Below are positions 1-10,367 of a stretch of 30,175 nucleotides of DNA, piece by piece. The position numbers and the translations under genes were made by a program. Position 1 is the stretch's first letter. Every line of letters starts with the position of its first letter. The notes under the pieces are model-generated. The model did not search any database, was not told the origin of the DNA, and saw only the letters and a program-made list of their open reading frames with translations. Source of the stretch: Folioceros fuciformis (Eukaryota; Anthocerotophyta; Anthocerotopsida; Anthocerotales); NCBI GenBank assembly GCA_049999805.1, contig JBNGIO010005636.1:35200-65374 (forward strand). The letters run 5' to 3'.

Positions 1-334
1 TGAGCGCTCCGTCCAGCAGGCTGGACAGGCTCATGCCGGAGCTGCTCCTGTCGTCTCTCCCGAACCCCGCCGCCATGCTCCTCCCGGGGGGAAGAAACGG
101 CTGGAAGTGCGTCCCCGACCCGTCCAGCTGCCCGAAGATGCTAGGGCCGCCATGGCTACTATCCGAGAGCGGCATGGTGAGCGGCAGCTGCAGAGGGGAC
201 GACGCCGAGTACGCCAGCTGCTTCATGTCGTCCATGATGGAATTATCCCCCGCCCCGGCCATGTACCACTCCTCCTCCAGCATTGCCTTGGTGAAGCTCG
301 CGCTGCAGCTCTGCAGCCCCATGCTATCCTGCAT
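1..334 (-). CDS. Partial gene, N terminus of a probable transcription factor (bHLH ICE/SCREAM-like?)
   Basis: Reading leftward from an ATG at 334-332, the frame stays open to the window edge for 111 codons. It is preceded by an in-frame TGA at 349-347, which fixes the start. The protein begins MQDSMGLQSC and is rich in Ser, Met and Gly. It contains an acidic-aromatic patch (KAMLEEEWYMAG, about residues 17-28) and ends at the edge in SLSSLLDGAL. No DNA-binding domain falls inside the window. The KxMLExxW patch near the N terminus and the low-complexity Ser/Gly composition resemble the start of ICE1/SCREAM bHLH proteins, but that is a guess. What I can support is a GC-rich first coding exon of a regulatory-looking protein. 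The rest lies left of the window. Confidence 0.5.
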   Translation of the reverse strand, partial: MQDSMGLQSCSASFTKAMLEEEWYMAGAGDNSIMDDMKQLAYSASSPLQLPLTMPLSDSSHGGPSIFGQLDGSGTHFQPFLPPGRSMAAGFGRDDRSSSGMSLSSLLDGAL

Positions 335-349
335 CTGCACCTTGCATCA

Positions 350-3300
350 ACACACCAATACTACTGTCAGAAGCAACCAACAAACAAACAACATCATGAT
401 GATCCAACCGAAGCGAGAACACCTTTCCCTCTTTTCTCATACGCTCATGCAGTTTCCCATACTGTGCACGAACTACTGCATCAATTGTTAGTCCATAGCC
501 AAATCCTCCTCACTCACCTTGCCTCCCTGGTCAGCGCAGCTCGGGGCGTGGCACATTGCGGTCTGCCCCAGCCCTGCCTCATCTTCCATTACCGCGCATG
601 TACGACTGCAGTAAGCGCATCAGCCCGGCGCCGCTGCTGCACAGATTGTTCGCTCTGCTTGCCTTTCCTTGCAGGGCAAACAATTCTTTTCCTTTGCTTC
701 CCAGCCTCCTCCACTTTGCAGCTTGCTTCCTTACTATCCCGCTTCCTCGCTCTGCAGAAGAAGAAGAAGAAGAAGAAGAGGAAGGAGGAGGAGAAGAAGA
801 ATAAGAGACGGTGGCCGAGGCAGAAGGAGGCAGCAGCGAGCCCTCCGCGTCTCAAGGAATCGGGCCAGCCAGCAAAGCGTCTCGCACAGCCGCGTCTCAG
901 CGTCTCACCACAGCCTCTGCAGCCTCTGGCTCAGGCTCATCATCGGTAATGATGAAAGGCGCAGAAAAGAGCCTTGAGCGAATGATTTTGCTTTTGAAGG
1001 CATCGTACCGCGTCAGAGCGCGGCCCCTTGGCAAGGGCTGACACCGGGGAACCGGCTGCCCCAGCCCAGGCCAGCAACGGCTGGCACAAGGGCTAGCCCT
1101 ACGCCAAGGGCTGTACCGTGCTTGCTACCTACCAAGACTTTTGTTCCTGGCCAGCTGAAGCGTTCGTACTCTACGGACAGCGGCAGGTAGCCAGGCTGGT
1201 GAAAGGGCCGGAATCGCCGGTTTCGCCAGCCGCCACCGCGGTTCCCGGTTGTCGTTTTGGAACGATGCTGCGTACCACCGCATTGAAGGCCCTTACGACC
1301 CGCGCCGTTCGCTTCCCAAGGAGCAGGGGGGTTCCATTAAAGCCCCACTAACTGTCCCAGCGCGGTTCGAACCCCGAGTGGATAGGCGATTCGATTCGCA
1401 AACGTTGGGACGGGCTCGCCTGTGAGACGTCCCGAGACGCGACTCGCGGCGCCGAGGCAGGCAGACAGATTGCCTCCCTGCTTCCCTGTGGCCCGCTTGC
1501 GTGCATCCTCGAGCTGCGAGCCGGTCCTGTTGTAACGGAGAGAGACTCTGCTGAAGGTGGTGCGCCAACAGACGGCATTGCGGTTGGGAGAAAGCGATGA
1601 GGACAGGTACCGATGTGCGCTCCATTGCTCTCAAACTGTGTGTGTGTCCTTGTCGTCGGTTGACTCCGGATGCTGGAAATCCGGGCCTGCCTCGCCAGCA
1701 AGACGTATCTGTCTCATCTCCCTCCGCTTGCTCGCCTCGCCTGCAAAGGAGCGCCACAGCGGTGATTTTGTATTCTGTAGATCCTTGCCCTGTCTAACAG
1801 TTAGCACACTCTCGCCTAGCCACCTGCGCATTCGTCTCATCAGATCGGCACTTGTGTGTCTCTAGATATGTCTGTTGCTTTAGGTGCAGGAGGTACCTGT
1901 TAGGTCACGACAGCTGGTAAATGCACCTGTGGATCAACAGTGAGTTTTGTCAGCGAACAAGGTTTCCCTTCTTGAACAAGTAAGCACATGCCACGGATGC
2001 AGGTAACTTTCATCCAGCAGCCTCCCGGATTCTTTGCAGCAGACGCTTTAGTGTGGCTAAACAGGTACTTTGCCAGCCAGATTGAAGCCTCATGTTGAGC
2101 CTAAAGCCGGCTGATTTTCCGCGCGTTGTTGGAGTTGCAGACCTGTCATCTAGTGAAAGAGGTAATTGAGCACTGCTGTGGAGTATGGGCCATGACTGTT
2201 ACACTTTGACATCCGTAGCCGACCAGCTCACTGTTGTATCTGTTTCGTTTCTGTTCCCGAGCAAGGTTGTTTGGACGTATGCTCTTTAGGGTGAAGTGGC
2301 AGCTCCTGTTCTTGTGCCACTTATCTCTGCCAACAGGAATCCATGTGGATCCTGGCCATGTCTCTTTTCATTCCACATCCATACTGTGTCACTGTTCCCA
2401 GGGAGGATAAGCCCAGGCAAGGACAGGTGGAATAACGCACTCCAATCGACAAAGCAGGGCACAAAGCACAATGCCAGTGCGCCATAACCATGAGTGCTGA
2501 CCTTGTGGCGCACATATGTTTATGCCACAGAATGTATGTACCTCTCACCTCTTGACTCAAGGGAAGGGAAGGGAGGTAAAATCTGAATGTTGCACATCCA
2601 TGCTTATATTCCCTGCACGGTAGATCCCGTGCCTTGCCTTGGTTTTCGGGGCTTGATCATAACTAACCATGTCTTCAATAAGATAAGTCCAGGACAAGAG
2701 CGAGAGCGTTGAAACCTGAAGGACTGGATCCAAGTACAGGTCCAGTGAAATCTGATTATGTGTCCGAAGCCCTGGTGGCCGGAAGTGGAAACTGGGAACC
2801 CAAGCTTTGAAATCCTTACACCGCTCCAATTGGCTGAATGCCAAACATCACCGACCCAGGCTCCTCAAAAAACGGAAGAGAATCAAAACAGTTACACACG
2901 GCAGTCTGTACTGTACGACGACTGTAGCTTGTGACATATTACAATTCGACATGTGCCACACCCCAGAAGCTTCCGAGTTCCACCCTCTAAGGAGGTACGA
3001 AGCCCTCTCCTTCCGTCTTTTGTTCCAGCACCTTCCAACTCCTCCCGGGTAAACGGGGGTAATGTGAGGCGTGACAAGTCATTTCGCGGATTCGGGTTCC
3101 AAGGTTGTTTGCAATACATTGTAAAAGCTAAATCTGTTCTCAAATGCCCCCGTTGACGAGCGACACGGTGGCCACCGTAGTTTGTGGTTAACCTATCCTC
3201 CGATCATATCAATACTGGGATGTGAGATCATGTATCTTATGTCATGCTAAGCGTGTCTGTCGTGGCCGCTGGACATGCGATTTCTTCTCTCACCCGCAAC

Positions 3301-3434
3301 GCCCAAGGGCCCTTGGTTTAAGGGCCTTGGGGGACCGAGGCTGCTGCCTGATGTGTTCTTTGTCCGCGAATGACCATCTCGGTATGTTCCTTGACTGCAT
3401 GCATTGTATGGTTCTTGACGGCTTGCGGGTCGGT
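350..3434. other. Gene-free stretch: upstream region of the left gene, then intergenic
   Basis: Up to about 1100 this is the presumed leader and promoter of the minus-strand gene at the left edge, with the purine microsatellite. From about 1100 to 3434 there are only short open frames with no motif I recognise. GC content is mixed and no splice-linked coding series could be built. The motif GGTTCGAACCCC near 1363 looks like a tRNA T-loop, but no flanking cloverleaf can be drawn. Confidence 0.5.
756..806. repeat. (GAA)n/(GGA)n purine microsatellite
   Basis: A run of GAA units turns into GGA/GAA mixtures. Read on the minus strand it is a CTT/CTC tract about 430 bases upstream of the ATG at 334, a position typical of plant promoter or 5'-leader pyrimidine tracts. 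Confidence 0.85.
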
Positions 3435-3605
3435 AACGGGGAAATGCCCGCATTGGAATTCATTGTATTACTTCGCTCGCATAAAATCTTTGTATTACTT
3501 CTACAGTGAATAAATCACTTCTACCGTATGGTTCTTGACGGGCATGCGGGCATTTCCCCGTTAATGCGCTATTTATTCACTATAGAAGTAATACAAAGAT
3601 TTTAT
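3435..3605. repeat. Interleaved inverted-repeat cluster
   Basis: Two inverted-repeat pairs are interleaved in the order A, B, A', B'. A is 3435-3453 and A' is 3544-3562, a perfect 19-base complement containing GGGGAAATGCCCG. B is 3481-3515 and B' is 3571-3605, 35 bases with one mismatch. A 16-base direct repeat starting GTATGGTTCTTGACGG occurs at 3406-3421 and again at 3526-3541, just before A'. The arrangement cannot fold as one simple hairpin. It sits at the junction between GC-balanced sequence and an AT-rich island, so it may be a nested or rearranged end of a small transposon. Confidence 0.8.
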
Positions 3606-4880
3606 TTCAAAACCAAGATGAAGAAAGCCATTCATCTATAATAAGGTAAACAATGGAGAAAAGTATTTAGCTATGGCAAGGAGAAATATCTCTTAAAAGG
3701 ACACATGAGCAAGGAACACTAACTCTATATGTAGCAAAACTTATTGGACTTAGTACTAGTATTTGTAGATGTGTTTGCTTCCTTCTTCTTGTTTGGTAGT
3801 GTCCATTTTGGATCACTTCCATAAGTGCTCTTTGTCCTTTGGAGCCGGTTAACCTTGCTACCATTCTATCGTTAGGGGTCTTCATGTTTTAGAGCCTCTT
3901 CTTGTTTTCTGCCTTACCATTTAAGGCATTTGTTTGTCCATGAATTTGTGGTCTTTATGCTCTCAAGCCTCTCCTTGTTCTTAGGCTCACCATTAATGCA
4001 TTTCATTGTCACTCTCTTAGTGTTAGTTATGGTCGATTTTGGATTGCTTTGATTGGGGGCCTCCATGCTTTGAAAGTCTCTCCTTGTTGTTGGCCTCCAA
4101 ACTAGAAGGATTGTTCAATTCTTCTCACACTCCCAGAGCTCAAAATATAGAGGATCTCTAACACTACATCCAAGTATAAATGAAGTTGTTAAATGCAGAA
4201 GTTATACTATAATTAATTGTAGAGCTCCAAAGAAGTCATGTTGGGATGTGTGTCTACATTAGAGGGCTAAATGCAATTCTCAGAGGGTGCATTTAGAACT
4301 TCATCAAAGTTTGGGAATGCAACCACATGTCTTCTCAATTGGCTCATGTAAAGTTAGAAAATGCTCCTGAACCATTAGCAGTTTACAATCTATGACAACT
4401 TGATAACTTTGGGCTTGAGCCATGTAGAAGATACATCGAGAGGCTCTATGGGAAAAGATGAGCCCATTAACTTGAGTTGTGTGAGAGCGGAAAAGAGAAA
4501 GAGAATCAAACATATGAATGGTGAGAGATATGCATTGAGAAGGGAAAGTGAGGTTTGATAAGGTAAGTGGTGAGAAAGCATAGAGAAAGGATAGAAAGCA
4601 GAAGAGAAGACTTATAACATGACCTGTGCAAGAGATTCATTCACGAGGACAACGAGAGCATAATATGACGAATTTAAGTTACAAGGATGCACATCTATAA
4701 TAACGTGGCTCAATCCATATTAAAGTGGGAAGGGTAAGGTTCCATAGTCCAAATGAATTAGGCCAAATGATCCACACACTTGTTTAGATCCATGTTTACA
4801 TGAGAAAAGATGACCTTACTTTAGTAACTAAGTACATACGTACAAGTCTTGCTTAAGAAGCCAAGTGCTATATTGCAGCA
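3606..4880. other. AT-rich island without genes, probable decayed transposon
   Basis: Base composition drops clearly in GC compared with both flanks, and no long open frame is present. Between about 3880 and 4110 there are diverged, irregularly spaced repeats built around CCTCTCCTTGTT. The left border coincides with the inverted-repeat cluster ending at 3605. I found no transposase motif, terminal repeat partner on the right, or target duplication. Confidence 0.35.
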
Positions 4881-4992
4881 ATTCCCATGACTCGATGGAA
4901 GTCCGTCCTGGACTGAATCGAATTCGAATTCTTCTATTCCTCTAGCACTTTTTGCACACCACATAGGTCCCACGGTAGGAAGGAGTGGATGG

Positions 4993-5002
4993 TCTATATA
5001 TA
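4993..5002 (+). promoter_or_regulatory. Possible TATA box
   Basis: CTATATATAG lies about 1 kb upstream of the phospholipase ATG at 6047. It would serve that gene only if the 5' leader is long or spliced. The region 5003-6046 between them has no other gene I can support. An open frame in phase with the first phospholipase exon reaches back to an ATG at 5660, but it looks non-coding. Confidence 0.2.
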
Positions 5003-6046
5003 GAAGGCAGTAGTTGCGCACGTTATTGGCTGTTAGCTGGTGGGTTGTGGTTCGCACTTGCAGCCACGCTGGAGAGCATCCTTGTCAGGATACGTTTTTA
5101 TTTGGTAGTTCCCACGTCTCTCTGACACGATTCCCGTCTTGAGACCAGATGACACCCCAAGGGAATTTCGGAGTACGCAGAAACACATACTATTACCAGA
5201 TGAGAGTAGAATTTAAAAATGTACTGGTTCCCACCTCAGGAAACGGAGGCGACAAGCGTACCCCCTTCAGCAAGCTGGTCATGCCGTTTGCCAGCAGACG
5301 TGTGGACTGGAGCAGCACACAAGCAATCCTGCACGCAAACAGTTCAGTCCACGCTTACCAACCGCTTGCATGCTTGCAAGTATGCTTGCATTGCCGTTCC
5401 AGCTGGGCCAGGCTCAGTGTATGCTTGTAGGATTAAACTACAGTATGTGCATGCGATTGCTTGCGCAAGCTCCGATCAAGCTTCCACCGGAAACACTCGG
5501 TGCACCTTCCCCACCACAGGGGTTTTGCGTCTTTGACGATAAGCCTGGATCCAAAAAATTGCGAGAGCGAGCACAGAATTTGCAGCGCTGCGAGGATCTG
5601 TTGACCCAGAGAAGTGATGGAGTGGACGTTTCAAATTCGAGCCATGGATTCAGTTACGAGTGAAGAACGACGTGCAAACAGGACATGGCCATTGTCAGGC
5701 TCTCTATCTCTTGCCAGACGTAGGACAGCACAGCTACAGAGGCGTAGGCAATCATGTGCCGTGCGCAGAGTGTCAAGTCAGGCCCACACCTGCACGAGAG
5801 CGATCTGGCTGCCTTGAAGCATATCAATGCCTGCGCGTGTGCGGATCAAGACAGTCAGTAGTAACAATCGCTGCACAGTTTGGAAGACGGCCAGCGTCGA
5901 CCTCCCAGCTTGTTTGCAGCACATACAGACATCTGCCCAGCCGATTCGATCGATCTGAGACCATAGGCGTACCGGTCCCCCGAGCTGTCTACCCTGTGTA
6001 CGACGTGCAGATCCGGAAACCTGAGCTCGCGCACACTGATCTACCG

Positions 6047-8133
6047 ATGGCAGCAAAGGCAACCGACTACTCCTTTCAAGCACAAGGAAGCCCAGGAAAA
6101 AGGATCACAGTGCTCAGCGTGGATGGCGGCGGTGTTCGGGGGCTCATCCCGGCCACCGTTCTTGAGTATCTGGAAGCTGAGCTGCAGGCAAGATATTAAG
6201 AGTCGACTTGCTGCTTCTCATGAGATCGCATCGAAGAGATCTACATCGATATCTGTGTCTTGCTATTCGATTTGAGTCTAATCGATTGGGGCGCTGCAGC
6301 CCCCAATTGATTCATAACAACCGGCATCCTGAGCTAGCTCTGCCTTACGGAGCTGGCTACAGGGACATTTGAGTGTGTGTGTGTGTGTGCTTGAATTAAT
6401 TCCGGATCCATTCCTTGCACCACTTTCCGCAGCCCTTTAGACACCCCCTGAGCTTTTGATGCAGAAACTGGACGGGCCGGACGTGCGGATCGCGGACTAC
6501 TTCGATATCATTGCTGGAACCAGCACCGGAGGTTTGATCGCGGGAATCCTAAACCTGGTGGATCCAGCCACTCAGCGGCCTGCCAAAACCGCGACTGATA
6601 TCACCAAGTTTTACTTGGACCAGTCCAAGAACATCTTCCCGCAGAAAGGCAGGTAAGGCATCGACATCCAGAGTCGGAGCAAAGTCCGAACATGATTTCA
6701 TCACAGCTGCTTGAAGAGATGGCAGAGTCTGAACATGATTTCATTGGAGCTACTTGAAGAGATGGCAACCTGTTGCAGTGGTTTCATTGCCAGCGTCCTC
6801 ACCGTCTTTTCTCTCCTCGCTGGCCCCAAGTACACCGCAACTCCTCTCCAGCAGCTTCTGCTTCAAAATTTCGGCGAGGTACGACTGCATGAGGCTTTCA
6901 CCGATCTCGTGGTTCCCGTGTTCGATGTGAAGCAAGAGAAGCCCGTCTTTTTCTCCAAGCTGGAGGTAAACAAGCTGAGCCTCCTTTCCTCGACGCTCGA
7001 ACCTCTTTGTTTAAGCTCATAAATGCGGCCGGACTAAGGCTAACAGCGCAAGGCGGCACTTTCAGGCACAGAACAATCCGCTATTGGATCCTCTCATCCG
7101 TCAGGTTTGCCAGGCCACTTCCGCTGCTCCCACTTTCTTGCCGGCAGTCTATTTTCAGACGTCGGATCCCTCCACAGGAAAGACACAGGACTTCAACTGC
7201 GTCGACGGTGGCCTCGCAGCAAACAATCCGGTTAGATGAAGCATATGAAAAATCAACAGACCGAAAACGCCGCTGTTCTTTTTCTCACCGTGTTTGTGTG
7301 GATCCATTCCTTGTTGCTTGCCCATCGCTGTTTGCAGACATTTGTCGCCATCTCACATGCCATACAGCAGATGGAAAGGGGCCACGTATTCCACGAAGTC
7401 TCAAGCTTCCAGGTGAGTACACTGCTCCACTTACTCCACAACGTTCCTCGTTCAAAGTCAGGTCAGACTGCAGATCCTCATGTTGGAGCCTCGGCAGGCC
7501 TACTCGGATTTCCTGGTACTATCGCTTGGCACAGGGGACAAATTGTCGCCCTACCAGGCACCCGACGTAGCAAAATGGGGGATTCTGTCCTGGGTTTACA
7601 AGAATGGCGGTGTTCCTCTGGCGAACATGGTGTCTGCGGCAAGCGCGAGCATAGTGGACTACAGCATATCTACCATGTTCGCAGCACAACAGTGCTCTGA
7701 CAACTACCTCCGAATTCAGGTTGCTCTACATGAATGATGTGCTGTGCCTGATGTTCGCCACCTCACAACTTACGATGCTAAGGTGACCTGTTGCACGAGC
7801 AGGCCTTCGACATGCCGGGCGAGACGCAGTCCGTGGACGACTCTTCGGCAGCCAACATGGCAGCTCTGAAGAAAGTCGGGACAGACCTTCTGTCCGCACA
7901 GGTGGTCAGTTGGAGTGTACAAAACGGACAGATAGTTCAGCGACCTCAGCAGGGCACGAACGCTGAGGCTTTGACAAGGTAACGTGGCCCACCAACTGCA
8001 ACATCCACAACTGTAACATCCACAGCGAAGGAAAGGGGAGGAGTCGTATCTTGCTGAACTCTGTGTGAACTCTATTTTCTGCAGATTTGCGACAGAGCTG
8101 TCAGCAGAAAGGAAAGCTCGGTTGGTGCAATGA
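6047..8133 (+). CDS. Patatin-like phospholipase A (eight exons)
   Basis: This is a lipid acyl hydrolase that releases fatty acids from membrane glycerolipids using a Ser-Asp dyad. Exons: 6047-6187, 6465-6652, 6779-6965, 7066-7230, 7338-7412, 7474-7719, 7803-7978 and 8085-8133, giving 408 residues, the usual length of plant patatin-related PLPs. The oxyanion-hole loop DGGGVRG is at 26-32. The nucleophile elbow GTSTG (Ser67) follows IADYFDIIA. The catalytic Asp219 is in [10 protein letters not shown]. The late conserved block [10 protein letters not shown] is also present. Intron 1 begins with GC (CAG|GCAAGA), and the other introns are GT-AG. The start at 6047 places the oxyanion loop where the family has it; an in-frame upstream ATG at 5660 would add 129 residues unlike any patatin. 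No signal peptide is seen, so it is probably cytosolic. The stop is 19 bases from that of SKA1 on the other strand. Confidence 0.93.
6688..6766. repeat. 43-base tandem duplication in phospholipase intron 2
   Basis: Two copies of a unit beginning GAACATGATTTCAT start at 6688 and 6731, each containing CTTGAAGAGATGGC. The unit lies inside the intron just before the acceptor at 6778 and carries a decoy CAG in the first copy. Confidence 0.85.
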
Positions 8134-8152
8134 GGTTGCCGAAGCCAGGTTG

Positions 8153-9655
8153 TTAAATCTTCAGAATAGCATATGCTCGCTGACGCGCAATTCGAACTTC
8201 ACTAATGCGTCCGAGATGTCGCAGAATCTACATTCACGACAGAGATGTGAAAGGAGGTAGTAAAATGCACCACCATCTGTATCAAATCCACCAATTATAT
8301 ATAGTGCCCCACCGTGAGGACGGATTTGCCTGTGTTGTCCAGCTTCAGAATTGATCCACGCATGTCTGTCTCCAAAAAGAAGTGCTTTCCCTTTACATTC
8401 TCGGAGCTGGCCACGTCCCGTAGTTCCTGTTTACGAGTTTGATCGGGCACAGGAAAGCCATGTTAGAGGCTACTACTACTGGCAAGCCTGACTTGACCCG
8501 TGACTGCAATCCCAGCAACTTTCGCTCTTACCAAGACTTTCTCCAACGCCTCATCCCCCAGCTGCCATGGCCACATAGAAAGATACATTTAGCATTACAA
8601 TGCAGCGACAAAGCACAAGTCACAGTCAACCACATTACATATCCCAACCTTGTTTCTTGGAGCTGCCAAAAGTCGGGCATTCAATTCTGCAAAAGTTGCC
8701 ATCTCATCTACTGCCGCGTTCACTTTGTCCAAGGTCAGCCTGCCACGCATGTAGCTGTCACATGTGCACGCAGCAGCATTAAGAGTTTGGAGGATAGCAG
8801 GACTCGGAAGAGACTACCCACCAACACGACTGATCCATACCTGGACACAGAAGCCAGCTCATCGATAGTGACATAACACCGGGGAGGAGGACCTCGACCC
8901 TTCTTCTCCTGCGTTCCCGGGCCATTCCGGTTTGTTGAACAATTGAGCAAAAGTATCCACTACCAAGCAGAACCGGTCATGTCATGACTTACTAGCTTCC
9001 GGGCTGGAGTTGCTGCAGCTCCCGATCCAGAATCCGCGTTTCCACTTGCATTCCCATTACTGGAAAAGGAGCTGGAAGTAAGTTTTGAGATGGGCACCAA
9101 TGTAGCCACCCTTCACATAAAAGGGGAAACAAGGATGACCAAACCTTGCAACAAAGTCATCCACATGCACATCTTTGCCTGGAAGACGTGCAGGTAGATG
9201 CTCTGCAATGTGCTGGACCTTCCTCTGCTGCTGTAAGCACAACTCAACGAAACCCTGCATCTCAAGTCAGACAGAACTGACAAACTTGGAACTTGCGCAT
9301 TTGTGAAGTTCAGCTACCAGGTCGGCAGAACAGAACGAGTTCTACCGTGGCCCTGGAAATAACTTCTTTTTCCCCCTGAATATGAAGGTGGATAGCATGC
9401 ATCTGTTGCTCAAGCACAAGCACCGCCTGCTCAATAGCTGCCATCTCTGCTGCTCGTGGCCCCGGAGCACCTGCATCCACCACGACCAACACCGTGCTGG
9501 ATTGAAACAAAAACCAGAGACTGAAACTCCGCCCATTCCACACGCAACTGGTACCAACCTCTGATGAGCACCAGCTCTTGCAGTTTGGCCACTTGGCTGT
9601 CAAATGCTGCCATTACCCTCTCCAAGGGCACGCTGCTGCTGGTATCTTGAGACAT
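8153..9655 (-). CDS. SKA1: SKA1, spindle and kinetochore-associated protein 1 (nine exons)
   Basis: This is the microtubule-binding subunit of the SKA complex, which couples kinetochores to spindle microtubules. Exons in transcript order: 9655-9559, 9470-9346, 9254-9145, 9059-8993, 8908-8841, 8754-8649, 8561-8532, 8426-8313 and 8227-8153, giving 263 residues against about 255-270 in the family. An N-terminal coiled coil starts with FDSQVAKLQELV and continues through LEQQMHAIHLHI and LQQQRKVQHIAEHLP. After a Gly/Ala/Ser linker comes the C-terminal winged-helix domain: YVTIDELASVSSYMRGRLTL, then VDEMATFAE, GKHFFLETDM, LKLDNTGKSVLT and ILRHLGRISEVRI. All introns are GT-AG and 84-105 bases long. 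The ATG at 9655 was chosen because earlier in-frame codons offer only GTG. It is convergent with the phospholipase gene and transcribed in the same direction as APC8. Confidence 0.92.
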
Positions 9656-10367
9656 CGGTGCGAGCACGAGCTGCGGAAACTATCCAAGCCAGGATCGCGC
9701 GATTCAAACCCTGCTACAAGTTCACCCCTTGATGAAGCATTGTTGCTCACCGCAATGTTGCCTCCGTCATACTTCCAACTTCTTTTTGGCGCCAAAACCA
9801 AACGCATATCTCGCGTAGAAAGTACACGACGCAGGAACTTTCCAAATGGATTTGCGCAGAAGGTGATGCAATGCCCCACGGATCGTGGTGTAACGTGTAT
9901 AATATAATCGTTTACTGTTAACTTCCAGACTGGATTAGCTAGCCACGGCACCTTGAAGGGTGCCCTGCAACAGTCAGCGACGCGCTCCCAGAAGGGAATT
10001 GCACTGTTTACTGTGTGGGCCTGGCCGGAGACATGATGGGCATACATCACCGTTGGCCTGAGGCTCGAGCTGCACGAGCAAGCGTCCGAGTCAAGACATG
10101 CCGGTGGATTCACACTCCGGGACTGAAGAGGGACAACATGACGCCTGTGCAAGGGACTTCTTACTCGTGTGATGGACGCATAATACTTCTTTCTTACTGT
10201 TGGGGACCAGTACAGGTGTGCGCCTTCCGGATCTGTACACGAGGAAGCATCGCTTAAAGCATCCAGCGTAAACCGCAGTGGCTGAAAATAACACACTTCC
10301 ATGACCAGATAGCAGCAGATAGGGCGACTATGACCAGTCCGTAGCTATACAAGGATACTACCTGAAC
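9656..10367. other. Intergenic region between SKA1 and APC8
   Basis: This holds the SKA1 promoter/leader and the APC8 3' flank. A 229-codon ATG-initiated frame runs on the minus strand from 10302 to 9613. It is out of phase with SKA1 exon 1, shows no domain and has irregular composition, so it is not called as a gene. Confidence 0.4.

Noticed and set aside
1355-1385. Possible tRNA T-loop (GGTTCGAACCCC)
   Set aside because: The T-stem does not pair, and no D-arm, anticodon arm or acceptor stem can be drawn around it.
5660-6046. In-frame N-terminal extension of the phospholipase
   Set aside because: It would add 129 residues with no patatin similarity. The ATG at 6047 gives the family's normal start.
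9613-10302. 229-codon ATG open frame on the minus strand upstream of SKA1
   Set aside because: It overlaps SKA1 exon 1 in another phase, has no domain and covers the expected promoter. Residue composition looks random.
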